A stretch of DNA of 64,000 bases from Paenibacillus mesophilus (lineage in GTDB: Bacteria > Bacillota > Bacilli > Paenibacillales > NBRC-103111), in assembly GCF_005938385.1 (NCBI RefSeq), contig NZ_VCRA01000005.1, positions 434,001 through 498,000 on the forward strand, read 5' to 3'. Positions 51,144 through 59,642 of the stretch are shown piece after piece. The first letter of the stretch is position 1; the number at the start of each line of letters is the position of its first letter. The notes beneath the pieces were generated by a model. That model was not told the DNA's origin, did no database searches, and was given only the letters and a program-made list of their open reading frames with translations. The position numbers and the translations under genes are program-made.

Positions 51144-51545
51144 ATGCTCCCGCACAAGCCGATCGATAGGTATGGTTGTCCGTCGCATGCCCACTACGCC
51201 CGGGTCCGATCCTCCTCCGAGCTTGGACATTCGCACGTAATAGATTTTTTTACGTACCCGGTCAACGGCTCCGGTTCGGATGGTCATCATCATGATTTCC
51301 AGGGGGTTACGCGGGTAGCTGCCTATGACGGGCAAATCCATTTCCACCGGTTCTACGGTATTACCGGACCGGCAATCGCTCTTCCGGACGGCTCCCACTA
51401 CCATCACATTAACGGAGAGGTAAACGACGAGCCCTTCCTGTTTGAAGGAGGAAGCTACAAAACCGTCCTTACCATCCCGCGGCATACGCATCTTTACTCC
51501 GGCGCTACAAGCACGGGGCTTGGCTATGAGCCTGCCGGCTGGTGA
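51144..51545 (+). CDS. ymaF: YmaF-family histidine-rich protein
   Basis: 133 residues from ATG 51144 behind AAGGAGG. It is rich in histidine (GHSHVIDFF, GHHHDF, GSHYHHINGE, PRHTHLYSG) in the pattern of YmaF of B. subtilis, whose function is unknown. A metal-binding role is suggested by the His pattern. The gene has no obvious partner; a long hairpin beyond the stop terminates the convergent gene. Confidence 0.88.
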   Translation: MLPHKPIDRYGCPSHAHYARVRSSSELGHSHVIDFFTYPVNGSGSDGHHHDFQGVTRVAAYDGQIHFHRFYGITGPAIALPDGSHYHHINGEVNDEPFLFEGGSYKTVLTIPRHTHLYSGATSTGLGYEPAGW

Positions 51546-51593
51546 AAAAGGAAGACGCCTTTTTGGCCTATATTGTCCGGCAAGGCGTCTTCC
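51545..51593 (-). terminator. Terminator between ymaF and the pRiA4b-family gene
   Basis: GGAAGACGCCTT pairs perfectly with AAGGCGTCTTCC around a smaller GGCC/GGCC-like stem; on the minus strand TTTTT follows. The plus strand has no T-run, so it mainly ends the minus-strand gene. Confidence 0.82.
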
Positions 51594-51602
51594 CTATAGT
51601 GT

Positions 51603-52178
51603 TTATACCAGCTCGAAATTTTGATCGAATCTTGCTTTCGGATCTTCAAATACTACTTCGTCAGGCTCGAAATAGTCCGGATCATAATCCGCGTATTCCT
51701 CCTGGAAGTCATGCTTGCCTTCACAAATATCTTGGTATCCCCAAACTCCGCCGCAATCTTCGGGCGGGCACGCTCTCTTGCCTTTCATACAGACCGGGTA
51801 CGACCGATCCGCTTCTCTCGGACTTATGGCTTCAAGTACGACGGTATGCTCCCAGCCATCGCCGAAATCGTAAACATACGTCGCCTTCGTATTTTCCATG
51901 TTGAAATACTTGGCTATTTTATGGCTCCATCCTTGAAGAACTCGGCTGCCGTAATCATCCTCTTCGCTTGGAATCCCTATGTTTACGAGCTTCCCAGTTT
52001 TCGGATTTACGACGTTGAACTCATGGAGATGACTATCCATCCAGCCCATCGAGTCTTGTATTGCTACATGCAAGTCATAAAAGGTGTAAGTTTCCGGGAC
52101 TTGTATCCTTCTCCAGACAGGCGGTTTCGTGCCTTTTAATGTAATTTTGAATTGATAAACGCTTTTTTCCTTTTTCAT
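51603..52178 (-). CDS. Plasmid pRiA4b ORF-3 family protein
   Basis: 191 residues with the family hallmarks PVWRRIQVPETYTFYDLH at the N-terminus, YDFGDGWEHTV and the cysteine pair in CMKGKRACPPEDCGGVWGY. Such proteins are widespread on plasmids and in accessory regions of Firmicutes; their function is unknown. This gene opens the A/T-rich accessory region that fills the rest of the window. The start follows AGGAGGTAGGTC. Confidence 0.92.
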   Translation of the reverse strand: MKKEKSVYQFKITLKGTKPPVWRRIQVPETYTFYDLHVAIQDSMGWMDSHLHEFNVVNPKTGKLVNIGIPSEEDDYGSRVLQGWSHKIAKYFNMENTKATYVYDFGDGWEHTVVLEAISPREADRSYPVCMKGKRACPPEDCGGVWGYQDICEGKHDFQEEYADYDPDYFEPDEVVFEDPKARFDQNFELV

Positions 52179-52215
52179 CCAAGACCTACCTCCTCACTAT
52201 CAATTTTCCCGTTCC

Positions 52216-52713
52216 TTATGATTCTCCGATTATTTTGTAATACTCATACGTTTTATAGGTTGTTTTCGTTTTTAAGCCGGTACGCCCCGGGGATAGTCCT
52301 CCATTCGAGCATAAAGCACTTTCAATAAACTGCTTGGTCAGATCAATCACAACATCGCTTTGCAAAGCTTCTTCCACGTTCCAATATTTGCACGCGGCTA
52401 TTTCCCGGTCATCCTTCCTTATATCGCCTGATCGATACTCCATTTCGAAAACGATATAGATTCCGGCTTCCGTACCGTCTGAAGATTCTCTTACCCCGGA
52501 TCGAATACCGACGATTCGTTTTACGGTTACGTCCAACCCTGTTTCTTCCATAAACTCGCGGATTCCCGCTTGTTCTATACTTTCCCCTGGTTCTACGAAT
52601 CCACCTGGCAGCATCCATAGTCCTTTATTGGCGCCGTAATTGACTTGAACCAACAGAACGTTACCAGATTGAAGCAATACTCCTCCCGCCCCGGCGGATA
52701 ACGGCTTGTTCAT
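52216..52713 (-). CDS. NUDIX hydrolase
   Basis: 165 residues from ATG 52713 behind GGAGTGGTC. The NUDIX box is complete ([25 protein letters not shown], split here: G5xE7xREUxEE). The family cleaves nucleoside diphosphates linked to X. Substrate not predictable. It is the first of three intact and one broken NUDIX genes within 6 kb. Confidence 0.88.
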   Translation of the reverse strand: MNKPLSAGAGGVLLQSGNVLLVQVNYGANKGLWMLPGGFVEPGESIEQAGIREFMEETGLDVTVKRIVGIRSGVRESSDGTEAGIYIVFEMEYRSGDIRKDDREIAACKYWNVEEALQSDVVIDLTKQFIESALCSNGGLSPGRTGLKTKTTYKTYEYYKIIGES

Positions 52714-52806
52714 CCCGACCACTCCTGTTCCATTTCTTTCTAATGTACAGGAAAAGCGTTTATTAGAGAAATATATAACACTTATCAGATGAATAGGAGC
52801 TACCTA

Positions 52807-53100
52807 TCACTTATTCCATTTCAACTTATTTATCTCTTCCTTCAGCTCGAAGCACTGCTCCAAATCGATCTCGTAAACGTTCGCTAATGCTGCAACGTAG
52901 TATAAAACATCGTATAGTTCTTCTTCTATAGTTCCTTTTATCGCATTTTCCGTCATTCTCTTATTTTTTCTTATTACTTCCGATAGCTCCCCCACTTCTT
53001 CTACCAGTTTTAGAAAATAATCGTGTTTACGTTCGGGACTGTAATCGGACCTTTTAATATATTCTTGAAATTTCTTCAGAGTCCATCCATCATCGTGCAT
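52807..53100 (-). CDS. MazG-like nucleotide pyrophosphohydrolase
   Basis: 97 residues, all helical. The EExxE...ExxD pattern of all-alpha NTP pyrophosphatases is seen in LVEEVGELSEVI and EEELYDVLYYV. It hydrolyses NTPs to NMPs, perhaps non-canonical ones. Short version with one domain. The next gene downstream on the strand is the NUDIX gene above. Confidence 0.85.
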   Translation of the reverse strand: MHDDGWTLKKFQEYIKRSDYSPERKHDYFLKLVEEVGELSEVIRKNKRMTENAIKGTIEEELYDVLYYVAALANVYEIDLEQCFELKEEINKLKWNK

Positions 53101-53116
53101 CTGTATGTCTCTACCT

Positions 53117-53356
53117 CTATTCTCCGGCTATTCCTGCCACAATTTTGATTCTATGTCTGTCCTTCCGCGACAGCTTTATACCTTCTGCAGTATCTATTAT
53201 CCATACCTTCTTTCCTACCCATATTCTAATATACATTGATCGAACGGTTATTGGAAATTGGGCCCCCTTCACTTCGTACTCTGTTCCGTCGTCATGCTCG
53301 TATTCCGTTCTTACGAACCAGCTGTTCCCGATTCCGATTTCTATATACTTTTTCAT
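53117..53356 (-). CDS. DUF3977 family protein
   Basis: 79 residues. The start MKKYIEIGIGNSWFVRTEYE, then DGTEYEVKG and YIRIWVGKKVWI, matches the DUF3977 family of small beta-rich proteins. Function unknown. It is one base-pair-dense step in a run of minus-strand genes with 16-17-base gaps on both sides. Confidence 0.82.
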   Translation of the reverse strand: MKKYIEIGIGNSWFVRTEYEHDDGTEYEVKGAQFPITVRSMYIRIWVGKKVWIIDTAEGIKLSRKDRHRIKIVAGIAGE

Positions 53357-53372
53357 TGAACGCCCCTTCGGT

Positions 53373-53891
53373 TCAATTCATCGTCTTCAAATCATAGCGG
53401 ATCAACGATACTTTGTTTCCCTGAAGCCAAAACTCCAGCGTTACTTGTTTGTTCTTATCGATATAGCCGATAATATCGGCCCCCTGCTCGCTTCGCTTGT
53501 AGCAGTTTTTGCCGTACCGCGCTTTTACGTCCCGGGTACTGTCACCGATCGATATTCCTTTACCCGTCTTTTGTTTTCCTTTCCCGTCTATGCTGATCCG
53601 GACAATATCATGATTTGTTTTTAGTGCGGCAGCCTCGATTCCGCTATCGAATTCATAGTAAACGTATTGATCGGTTTCCTTCGTCGCTTTGGCTTGTCCG
53701 TGAACCGGAGCCGCTTCACTCAAGTTCGTTCGCAATCGAATGCCGTCTATCTCTTCATAAGAGATCGGCGTGCTCCGGGTAATATAATAATGGAGCGATC
53801 TCGGACCGATGTCGAATCTGATGCACAGTATGAACAGCAAAGATAAGATCACCACAATCGCTCCAATGGACCAGGAAATTCGAGTCCTCAT
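53373..53891 (-). CDS. Membrane-anchored protein of unknown function
   Basis: 172 residues from ATG 53891 behind AAAGGAGACATA. An N-terminal anchor (SIGAIVVILSLLFILCIRF) is followed by an extracellular beta-rich domain (YYEFDSGIEAAALKTNHDIV, IGYIDKNKQVTLEFWLQ). The repeated GDSTRDVKARYG pattern hints at a secreted immunity- or sensor-like protein, but no family was recognised. It sits between the phosphatase and DUF3977 genes. Confidence 0.7.
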   Translation of the reverse strand: MRTRISWSIGAIVVILSLLFILCIRFDIGPRSLHYYITRSTPISYEEIDGIRLRTNLSEAAPVHGQAKATKETDQYVYYEFDSGIEAAALKTNHDIVRISIDGKGKQKTGKGISIGDSTRDVKARYGKNCYKRSEQGADIIGYIDKNKQVTLEFWLQGNKVSLIRYDLKTMN

Positions 53892-53914
53892 TATGTCTCC
53901 TTTCCTATTAGCAT

Positions 53915-54502
53915 TTATGATTCTTGGGGCTTCCATAGCCGTTCTACTTTCCGTAAACGTTCTTCTTCGAATTCAAGCTTATATACATCCGGCTTCGTCG
54001 TTTGTTTCCAGAAGCCGTATCCGTAGTCGCGATCCAGCCCGTTCATGATGATCGTCATAATATTTCCGTGAGTCCCTATTACGACGTTTCTTCCTTTATG
54101 TTCCGACAATAGGCTTTGTATAATGGGCATCGCTCTTTCCCGGGCCATTCTGGTCGATTCGCCTTCGGTCAGACAGTAGTCCGCATCGGTGAAAGACTTC
54201 TCGATGGCCTGCTGCACCATCTCCTCGGGAATGTCGTAAGCCAAGCTTGCGATTGGTCTTTCTCTAAGCTCCTCATAAACCGCAATTTTCTTGTTTAGAT
54301 GATCGGCCAGTCCCTGTATCGTCTCAACCGCTCTGGCATAAGGACTCGAAACCAGTACGTCTATTCCTTCCTCCGCCAATAAGTCCGTTACTTTGGCGGC
54401 ATCCCGCTTCCCTTGCTCCGTTAATCCCCTCGCTCTTTCTTGATCCACGGAAGGGACGAACAGCGATTTTGCATGTCGGACAAAGTAAATGTATGTTTTC
54501 AT
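53915..54502 (-). CDS. Histidine phosphatase family protein, paralogue 1
   Basis: 195 residues. The catalytic RHA (in YFVRHAKSLF) and the second His in GTHGNIM with SSPYARAVETIQ give the phosphoglycerate-mutase-like phosphatase fold. It is similar along its length to the gene at 55252-55818 (LWK end, SSPY.RAV.TIQ, GTHG.IMT, YGYDFW/YGYGFW), so the two arose by duplication. An extra adenylate kinase lies between them. Confidence 0.9.
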   Translation of the reverse strand: MKTYIYFVRHAKSLFVPSVDQERARGLTEQGKRDAAKVTDLLAEEGIDVLVSSPYARAVETIQGLADHLNKKIAVYEELRERPIASLAYDIPEEMVQQAIEKSFTDADYCLTEGESTRMARERAMPIIQSLLSEHKGRNVVIGTHGNIMTIIMNGLDRDYGYGFWKQTTKPDVYKLEFEEERLRKVERLWKPQES

Positions 54503-54539
54503 CGAAGCCTCCTTGAATAACGTTCATTTAGGATCCGCT

Positions 54540-55178
54540 TTAGAATAAGCCCAGTACGTCCTTCGTGACCTCGTCAATTCCTTTCGCCCCATCCACCTTT
54601 CTCAGTATCCCTTCATCCCCATAAAATTGTACGAGTTTATGAGTGAGTTCCTTATTTATTTTTAACCTTTCTTTGACCGTTTCTTCGCGATCATCTTCCC
54701 GCTGGATGATCTCTCCATTGCAACAATCACAAGCATTGTCATTTGCCGGCGGGTTATAGATTAGATGGAAAGTTGTGCCGCAGCCGACACATACTCTTCT
54801 GCCGGTCAGCCGTTCCAGCAGCAGATTCTCATCGACTTCGACATACACTACATGGCGTATTTGCTTGGAGCCGCTATCCAAATAATTCCTCAGCGCTCGA
54901 GCTTGATTCAAGTTTCTTGGAAATCCGTCCAGTAAAAAACCGCGGGCGCAGTCTACTTCGCCTATTCTGCTGAAGGCAAGTCCGATCGTTACCTCATCCG
55001 GTATGAGTTCTCCCTTATCCATAAATTCCTTTGCTCTAAGTCCTAGTTCCGTTTTGGCCTGATAAGCTTGCCGAAATAAGTCGCCCGTAGAGATATGAGG
55101 TATCGACAAATGATTGACGATAATTTTGGCTTGCGTCCCCTTACCTGCTCCGGGTAAACCTAGCAGTACGATATTCAT
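54540..55178 (-). CDS. adk: Adenylate kinase, zinc-containing, extra copy
   Basis: 212 residues. P-loop GLPGAGKGT, NMP-binding STGDLFRQA and DGFPRNLNQA, LID with two CxxC pairs (CVGCGTTF, CDCCNGE). All catalytic Arg positions seem present. The usual adk lies in the ribosomal-protein operon; this one sits between two phosphatase paralogues in an accessory region, so it is probably a second copy. Its role may be nucleotide salvage or resistance. Confidence 0.9.
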   Translation of the reverse strand: MNIVLLGLPGAGKGTQAKIIVNHLSIPHISTGDLFRQAYQAKTELGLRAKEFMDKGELIPDEVTIGLAFSRIGEVDCARGFLLDGFPRNLNQARALRNYLDSGSKQIRHVVYVEVDENLLLERLTGRRVCVGCGTTFHLIYNPPANDNACDCCNGEIIQREDDREETVKERLKINKELTHKLVQFYGDEGILRKVDGAKGIDEVTKDVLGLF

Positions 55179-55251
55179 GAAAAACCTCCTTTTGTACGTA
55201 AACCTCGGATTCCATTATAATCCATTTCTAGTCCCTTGTGTTAACCCTCTC

Positions 55252-55818
55252 TCATTTCCAAAGCCTTGTTACTTCTATCAGCATATCGTTCCGGTCAAAC
55301 TTCAATTTATATATGTCCGGCATCGTCGTACTTCTCCAGAAATCGTAGCCATACTTCTCGTCGTAACGATTCATCATCAGCGTCATAATATCCCCGTGCG
55401 TTCCGATTCCTATTTTTTTCCCGCTATATTGCTGAAGCAGTCTTGCAACGACCCCGCCGGCCCGGTTTTGAGCTTCACGGCTAGACTCCCCTCCCGGAAA
55501 GGAGAAATCGGGCTCTTCGAATACTTTTCTTTTCGCTTCCATAAACCGGTCTTTGCCGACGTCTGCTCCCGATAATTGCCGTTCACGCAAATCTTCCTCG
55601 ATCAGAATGGATTGTCCGGCTGCATCCGCCAACTCCTGGATCGTATGTACCGCTCTTCGATAAGGACTGGAAACGAATACATCGATTTGCTCGCCCAGTA
55701 ACAATTCCCGTATCGCCGCCGCATCCTTCATGCCTTTGTCCGTTAGTCCCCGCTCCCGCTCGTTCCCTTCGATATAAACCGATTCCGCATGCCTTATGAA
55801 ATATATGCAAGTGTTCAT
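55252..55818 (-). CDS. Histidine phosphatase family protein, paralogue 2
   Basis: 188 residues from ATG 55818; the longer frame adds 14 codons. The motif RHAESVY with the second His in GTHGDIM, and SSPYRRAVHTIQ. It is a close paralogue of the gene at 53915-54502. The ribosome binding site (GTGGAAGC) is modest. Confidence 0.88.
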   Translation of the reverse strand: MNTCIYFIRHAESVYIEGNERERGLTDKGMKDAAAIRELLLGEQIDVFVSSPYRRAVHTIQELADAAGQSILIEEDLRERQLSGADVGKDRFMEAKRKVFEEPDFSFPGGESSREAQNRAGGVVARLLQQYSGKKIGIGTHGDIMTLMMNRYDEKYGYDFWRSTTMPDIYKLKFDRNDMLIEVTRLWK

Positions 55819-55864
55819 CGCTTGCTTCCACATTCCCTTCTTAGATTGCACCGGACTCAATATG

Positions 55865-56234
55865 CTAAGCGCCGGCTATCGCCTGTCGTATTCTCATAAT
55901 TTCAGCATGCTCGGTCAATTCCGCCAGGTCCGTCCATTTCAGCTGCTTTAATTGCTGGCTATGCTCGTCCAGCTCCGGGTCTCTCCCCAGTCTGGCCGTA
56001 CCCTCTATCACTTCGCCCAAGAAACAATAGTACATCCCATTTATTTTCTCGTTATGCATCTCCAACAGCAGTCTGACTATTTCAATTCTTAATCCCGTCT
56101 CTTCTTGAACTTCCCTTATCGCCGCCTCCGCTGGCGTCTCCCCTTCTTCTATACATCGTCTCGCCTTTATACTCCTGTTGCACCATTAAAATCCGATTTT
56201 CCCGAATCATTGCGACACAGCTCCGGGTTCCCAT
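55865..56234 (-). pseudogene. NUDIX hydrolase, broken by an internal deletion
   Basis: An ATG at 56234 behind AAAGGCGAG begins a frame reading VAMIRENRILMVQQEYKGE, a normal NUDIX start. After TMY the family should read a hydrophobic-PGGG segment, but that is missing and the frame shifts. In the next frame EEGETPAEAAIREVQEETGL gives the rest of the NUDIX box and continues to GEVIEGTARLG and the C-terminus at 55865. A deletion of roughly 20-25 bases therefore removed the glycines that start the box. The product is inactive. Confidence 0.82.
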
Positions 56235-56269
56235 CTTATCACTCGCCTTTGCACATTCTCATTACCGTA

Positions 56270-57085
56270 TTAACCAAATATTTGTTTACCGAATATCGTA
56301 TGCTCTGCCGATGCAATCTCGCCGTTTTCTCCCAGATCCAGAATGACTGCGTGCAGGTCGGCTCCTCTCCCGGGATTGATGCAAATCGTCTTTCCAATCG
56401 TATCGAACCATCCGTTCGTTACGTAGGGAGACTCATGAATATGTCCATGCAAAGTGAGCGTGGGTTGTATTTGTTCGATTCTCTTTCTGATCGCCTTGCT
56501 GCCTACATGGTTACCGCCATGGATTGCGTCAAGCTTTGTATCGAAGGGTGGAGCGTGCATCACCCATATTCCTTGATCGTTCAGCTGATCGAGATCGTCC
56601 TCTATGCTGGGCTGCCGGTTTAAATAAGCCGGGTCTTCCTCAACCAGAACGCCATTGATATCCGAAGTATAGATCGGTTTGTCCGTTACAAATTTCTCAT
56701 GCTTCATATCTCTTCGTTCGAAGTCTTTCCGTGGAAAAGGACTCGGATTGGAGTATGAATATCCGATAATTTTCCATCGATTACATTCAAGCGGGTTCAA
56801 GCCCAGCAACGAAATTTGCCGCTTCTTTGCCAATGCCTCATAATAGGCAGCCGCGCCAAGCCACTCCACATTCCCCGGAATCAATAGGATCGGTATGGAG
56901 AGAGATTGAAAATACTCGATCAGAAACCGTTCGATGAAATCGATTTGCTCTTTCATGTCTCGGCTGTACGCTAACAAATCCCCGCCTATCAATAAGGATT
57001 CAATTTTGTTTTCATGAATCAAATTCCGGAGTTCGAGATATTGCTTCACATCGCTATGCAAATCGGCAACAAAGGCGGTCTTCAT
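56270..57085 (-). CDS. Calcineurin-like metallophosphoesterase
   Basis: 271 residues. Metal-binding motifs are in order: ADLHSD (DxH), GGDLL, GNVEW (the GNHD motif with Val for His), HAPPFD and LHGHIHE. Because the GNH His is replaced, activity may be reduced or the metal site altered. The remainder has the usual alpha-beta layout. Substrate unknown, perhaps nucleotides or phospholipids. It lies between intact NUDIX genes and the broken one. Confidence 0.85.
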   Translation of the reverse strand: MKTAFVADLHSDVKQYLELRNLIHENKIESLLIGGDLLAYSRDMKEQIDFIERFLIEYFQSLSIPILLIPGNVEWLGAAAYYEALAKKRQISLLGLNPLECNRWKIIGYSYSNPSPFPRKDFERRDMKHEKFVTDKPIYTSDINGVLVEEDPAYLNRQPSIEDDLDQLNDQGIWVMHAPPFDTKLDAIHGGNHVGSKAIRKRIEQIQPTLTLHGHIHESPYVTNGWFDTIGKTICINPGRGADLHAVILDLGENGEIASAEHTIFGKQIFG

Positions 57086-57095
57086 TCCAATTTCC

Positions 57096-57452
57096 CTATC
57101 CTCTCTTACTCATGAATGCTTTGTACTGTTCTAAAACTTTTAATGTCTTGCCATCCCACTTATCCGCCTCTTGCTCCGATACCCACGCAATATCAAGCAA
57201 TTTGTCTTCCAACTTCATCGTCCCCGATATGATGGCAGCCGTGAAAGAATATTTCGTCGGAGTCGCATAAACGAGCTGTTGAATGGCTACGCGATAACCC
57301 GTCTCTTCTTCGATTTCTCTGATGCACGCTTCCTCGGGCGACTCGCCCTCCTCGATATGCCCTCCGGGAAAGTTCCAAAAAATTCGCCCATGTTTTTGTT
57401 GCTTCACCATTAAGAACCGGTTGTCTTGAACGATTAATCCTTGAGCTGTCAT
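57096..57452 (-). CDS. NUDIX hydrolase, short
   Basis: 118 residues with a full NUDIX box (GGHIEEGESPEEACIREIEE, then ETGY). Short for the family, single domain. It precedes the metallophosphatase by 10 bases and may be translated with it. Confidence 0.9.
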   Translation of the reverse strand: MTAQGLIVQDNRFLMVKQQKHGRIFWNFPGGHIEEGESPEEACIREIEEETGYRVAIQQLVYATPTKYSFTAAIISGTMKLEDKLLDIAWVSEQEADKWDGKTLKVLEQYKAFMSKRG

Positions 57453-57462
57453 GGTTTCACTC

Positions 57463-57972
57463 CTACTTCCTTTCTTGAAAAGCTCTTAAAAAGGCATAGT
57501 CTCTCTTTTGTATAAATCTTCCTACGTAATTCGTCGGGACATCATCCCGAACCAGTTCAATCGCTTCTTCCAATTCAACCCATTTCAATTCAAATCCATC
57601 TTGTTGCTCTTCTTCCGTAAAAGACGGACCTTCTTTGGTTCGCTCCATACTTGCAAAGAAACAATAGGATATTTGCAATAACTCGAACCGATCCCTATAC
57701 TCGATGATGAGCCCTACTTCTCCGTTTACCTTTATCTCGACGCCTACCTCTTCCATGATTTCGCGACTCAGTGCGTCGGCGATGCTCTCCCCCCGTTCGA
57801 TTCCGCCACCCGGCAGTTTATGATAATTTTGCTTCGAAACATACAGCAGAGCTATTTGTTTCAAAGCGTTCACGACTATCGCTCTCGAAGCTTTCCTAAC
57901 CCGATAGTTGTTCTCTGTCTGCGGCATTTCATATCCGATATCCTCTTCCGCAATTTCAGCCAGCAGCTTCAT
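57463..57972 (-). CDS. NUDIX hydrolase with N-terminal extension
   Basis: 169 residues. The NUDIX box GGGIERGESIADALSREIMEE continues EVGV. An extension of 25 residues precedes the domain. The C-terminus ends RDYAFLRAFQERK, as in several MutT-like proteins. Substrate unknown. Confidence 0.9.
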   Translation of the reverse strand: MKLLAEIAEEDIGYEMPQTENNYRVRKASRAIVVNALKQIALLYVSKQNYHKLPGGGIERGESIADALSREIMEEVGVEIKVNGEVGLIIEYRDRFELLQISYCFFASMERTKEGPSFTEEEQQDGFELKWVELEEAIELVRDDVPTNYVGRFIQKRDYAFLRAFQERK

Positions 57973-57997
57973 TCGTTTCTCCTTTTGCCACTAAATT

Positions 57998-58615
57998 TTA
58001 TTTTTTCCAGTACTCGTACAAAATGAACCCGGAAAACTTAAAGTAAAGCCCTTGTTGCAGCAGCTCCATGTATTTCTTATCGATTTCGATTCCAAACGTA
58101 TTCCCCGGGCCTTCTCCTGTTCCATAATTCATCGTGAATTGCTGCAGGGGCAATCGGTTTTTGTCCAACAACTGCCACTCATCGATCGGATCATAAGAAG
58201 ATGACGTGTTATTGTCTTTGATGTCCCAAATGTATAGAAAAGATCCTAAAAATATTTTCATATGGGGCACAGCTTTCAAGCCGATATAAATCGACTTATC
58301 TCTTGATATAATCCGGTCCAAAATAATATCCGTATTGTGCAGACTGCCAAGCTGTATGTGATATTCAACTTCTTCGGAAGTTTTAGGCAGCCAGTCGGGG
58401 TCTAAGTAAAACTCGAACGGAACCGATTGTTGTCGTTGGTATAGCTCATATCCATTCCTCTGAACGACTCGATCGAGAATGCTCTCTTGGCTGTAATAGG
58501 ATATATACGCGTATACCGTAAGCGCGCATAGGAGCAGGAGCGGCACCATGTAACGAGATCGTTTCACCAACGCATCGCCACCTCCGTTTTTCTCGCTGAT
58601 GGGTCGGTCAGCCAT
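57998..58615 (-). CDS. Membrane-anchored protein of unknown function
   Basis: 205 residues. One N-terminal membrane segment (about 23-42, VPLLLLCALTVYAYI) and an extracellular domain with many aromatic residues (FEFYLDPDWLP, YKFSG). The frame overlaps the start of the exonuclease gene's end by 8 bases. No family was recognised. Confidence 0.65.
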   Translation of the reverse strand: MADRPISEKNGGGDALVKRSRYMVPLLLLCALTVYAYISYYSQESILDRVVQRNGYELYQRQQSVPFEFYLDPDWLPKTSEEVEYHIQLGSLHNTDIILDRIISRDKSIYIGLKAVPHMKIFLGSFLYIWDIKDNNTSSSYDPIDEWQLLDKNRLPLQQFTMNYGTGEGPGNTFGIEIDKKYMELLQQGLYFKFSGFILYEYWKK

Positions 58616-59279
58616 CGCCGAGATACATGCCGGGAATAATAAATCGTTTTACATGGAGATTGTTGATTTGAAGATCCTTTATCGCTCTCTCTTTGTACTC
58701 TTCCATAATCTCAATGAAGATTTTACCGATTATTGTGCAATCGCCTAAAGCATCATGTCGCTTAACATCGCCAATATCAATAGCATAATATCGGATCAAA
58801 AAGTCCGTCGAGATTACGTCTGGGATATCCGGATGCAAATAAGTAAACAGCGCCTTTGTATCCAGTATAGGATTTGGCAGCATTGGCAATTGATGTTCTC
58901 TGCAGTACTTCTCCAACAGCGGAACATCGTACTCGTATCCGGCTTGAGTAACCAGAACGGTATCTCTAGTAAATAAAATAAAATTCTCGTACACTTCCGG
59001 AAAAGTAGGGGTGTTCCACATATCTTGATTCGTTATGCCCGTCAGCTCTTCAATCGCGGGCGGGATTGGTTTGGGAGATCGCACTAACGAATTGAAGGCA
59101 CAGGTTGTATGTATGCTGCTGTCCTCCACGAGAACTGCGCCAATTTGCGTAATGCATTCCGTTTCAAAATGAATCCCGGTTCCTTCAAAATCAAATACGC
59201 AAAATTTATGATCGTGCAAGTTACTTAATTGGACGTCGCTTACCCTATATTCGTCCTTTGATAAATATGAAATTTGCAT
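58608..59279 (-). CDS. DnaQ-like 3'-5' exonuclease
   Basis: 223 residues. DEDDh motifs: FDFEGTG (D, E), TQAGYEYDVPLLEKYC (second Asp region) and HDALGDC (His, Asp). Similar to the epsilon-like exonucleases used in proofreading or RNA processing. The C-terminus is helical and basic. Stand-alone. A hypothetical membrane protein overlaps its end. Confidence 0.87.
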   Translation of the reverse strand: MQISYLSKDEYRVSDVQLSNLHDHKFCVFDFEGTGIHFETECITQIGAVLVEDSSIHTTCAFNSLVRSPKPIPPAIEELTGITNQDMWNTPTFPEVYENFILFTRDTVLVTQAGYEYDVPLLEKYCREHQLPMLPNPILDTKALFTYLHPDIPDVISTDFLIRYYAIDIGDVKRHDALGDCTIIGKIFIEIMEEYKERAIKDLQINNLHVKRFIIPGMYLGDG

Positions 59280-59308
59280 GAAAAGTCTCCTTCTGACTAT
59301 TTCCGCTT

Positions 59309-59554
59309 CTACTGACTCGATATAAAATGCACGACTCCAACGGTTGCCAAAAAAATCAGCAAAAATACAGCAATTAGAACGAGCGGATTTTTACTAGTCG
59401 ATATATTCCGATTGACCCTTGTTATTTCCATAAGCAGCACTTCGTTGGTTTCAAGATCGCGCAAGTGCAAAGTACCATTATGAATTTCCATTGCCAGATT
59501 TCGATTATAGATAAGACGTTCTATCTCCTGCTTTGTCTCTAGTAATTTAGTCAT
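59309..59554 (-). CDS. Small single-TM protein
   Basis: 81 residues: a charged N-terminal half (KQEIERLIYNRNLAMEIH, likely helical), then one C-terminal membrane segment (LVLIAVFLLIFLATVGVVHF), a tail-anchored pattern. The ATG follows a purine-rich site (GGAGGAATAGG). No family was recognised. Confidence 0.6.
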   Translation of the reverse strand: MTKLLETKQEIERLIYNRNLAMEIHNGTLHLRDLETNEVLLMEITRVNRNISTSKNPLVLIAVFLLIFLATVGVVHFISSQ

Positions 59555-59575
59555 CCTATTCCTCCGTGATTGAGA

Positions 59576-59642
59576 TCATCTTTCCACAATCTGTTTCAAG
59601 TGATGCCGAGCATGTGCGATGTCATGTTCCAGCACCTGCTCT
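59576..59642 (-). pseudogene. C-terminal remnant of a DinB-family gene
   Basis: In the frame shifted relative to the DUF3052 end, the sequence reads VLEHDIAHARHHLKQIVER and a stop. This has the look of the C-terminus of DinB/YfiT-like damage-inducible proteins, which end in a similar H-rich helix. It overlaps the 3' end of the DUF3052 relic, so an earlier deletion joined the two genes. Confidence 0.55.

Noticed and set aside
51545..51593. The long GGAAGACGCC hairpin as a copy of the repeat family
   Set aside because: Its arms share no bases with the repeat ends and it has a T-run on one side, so it is an ordinary terminator.
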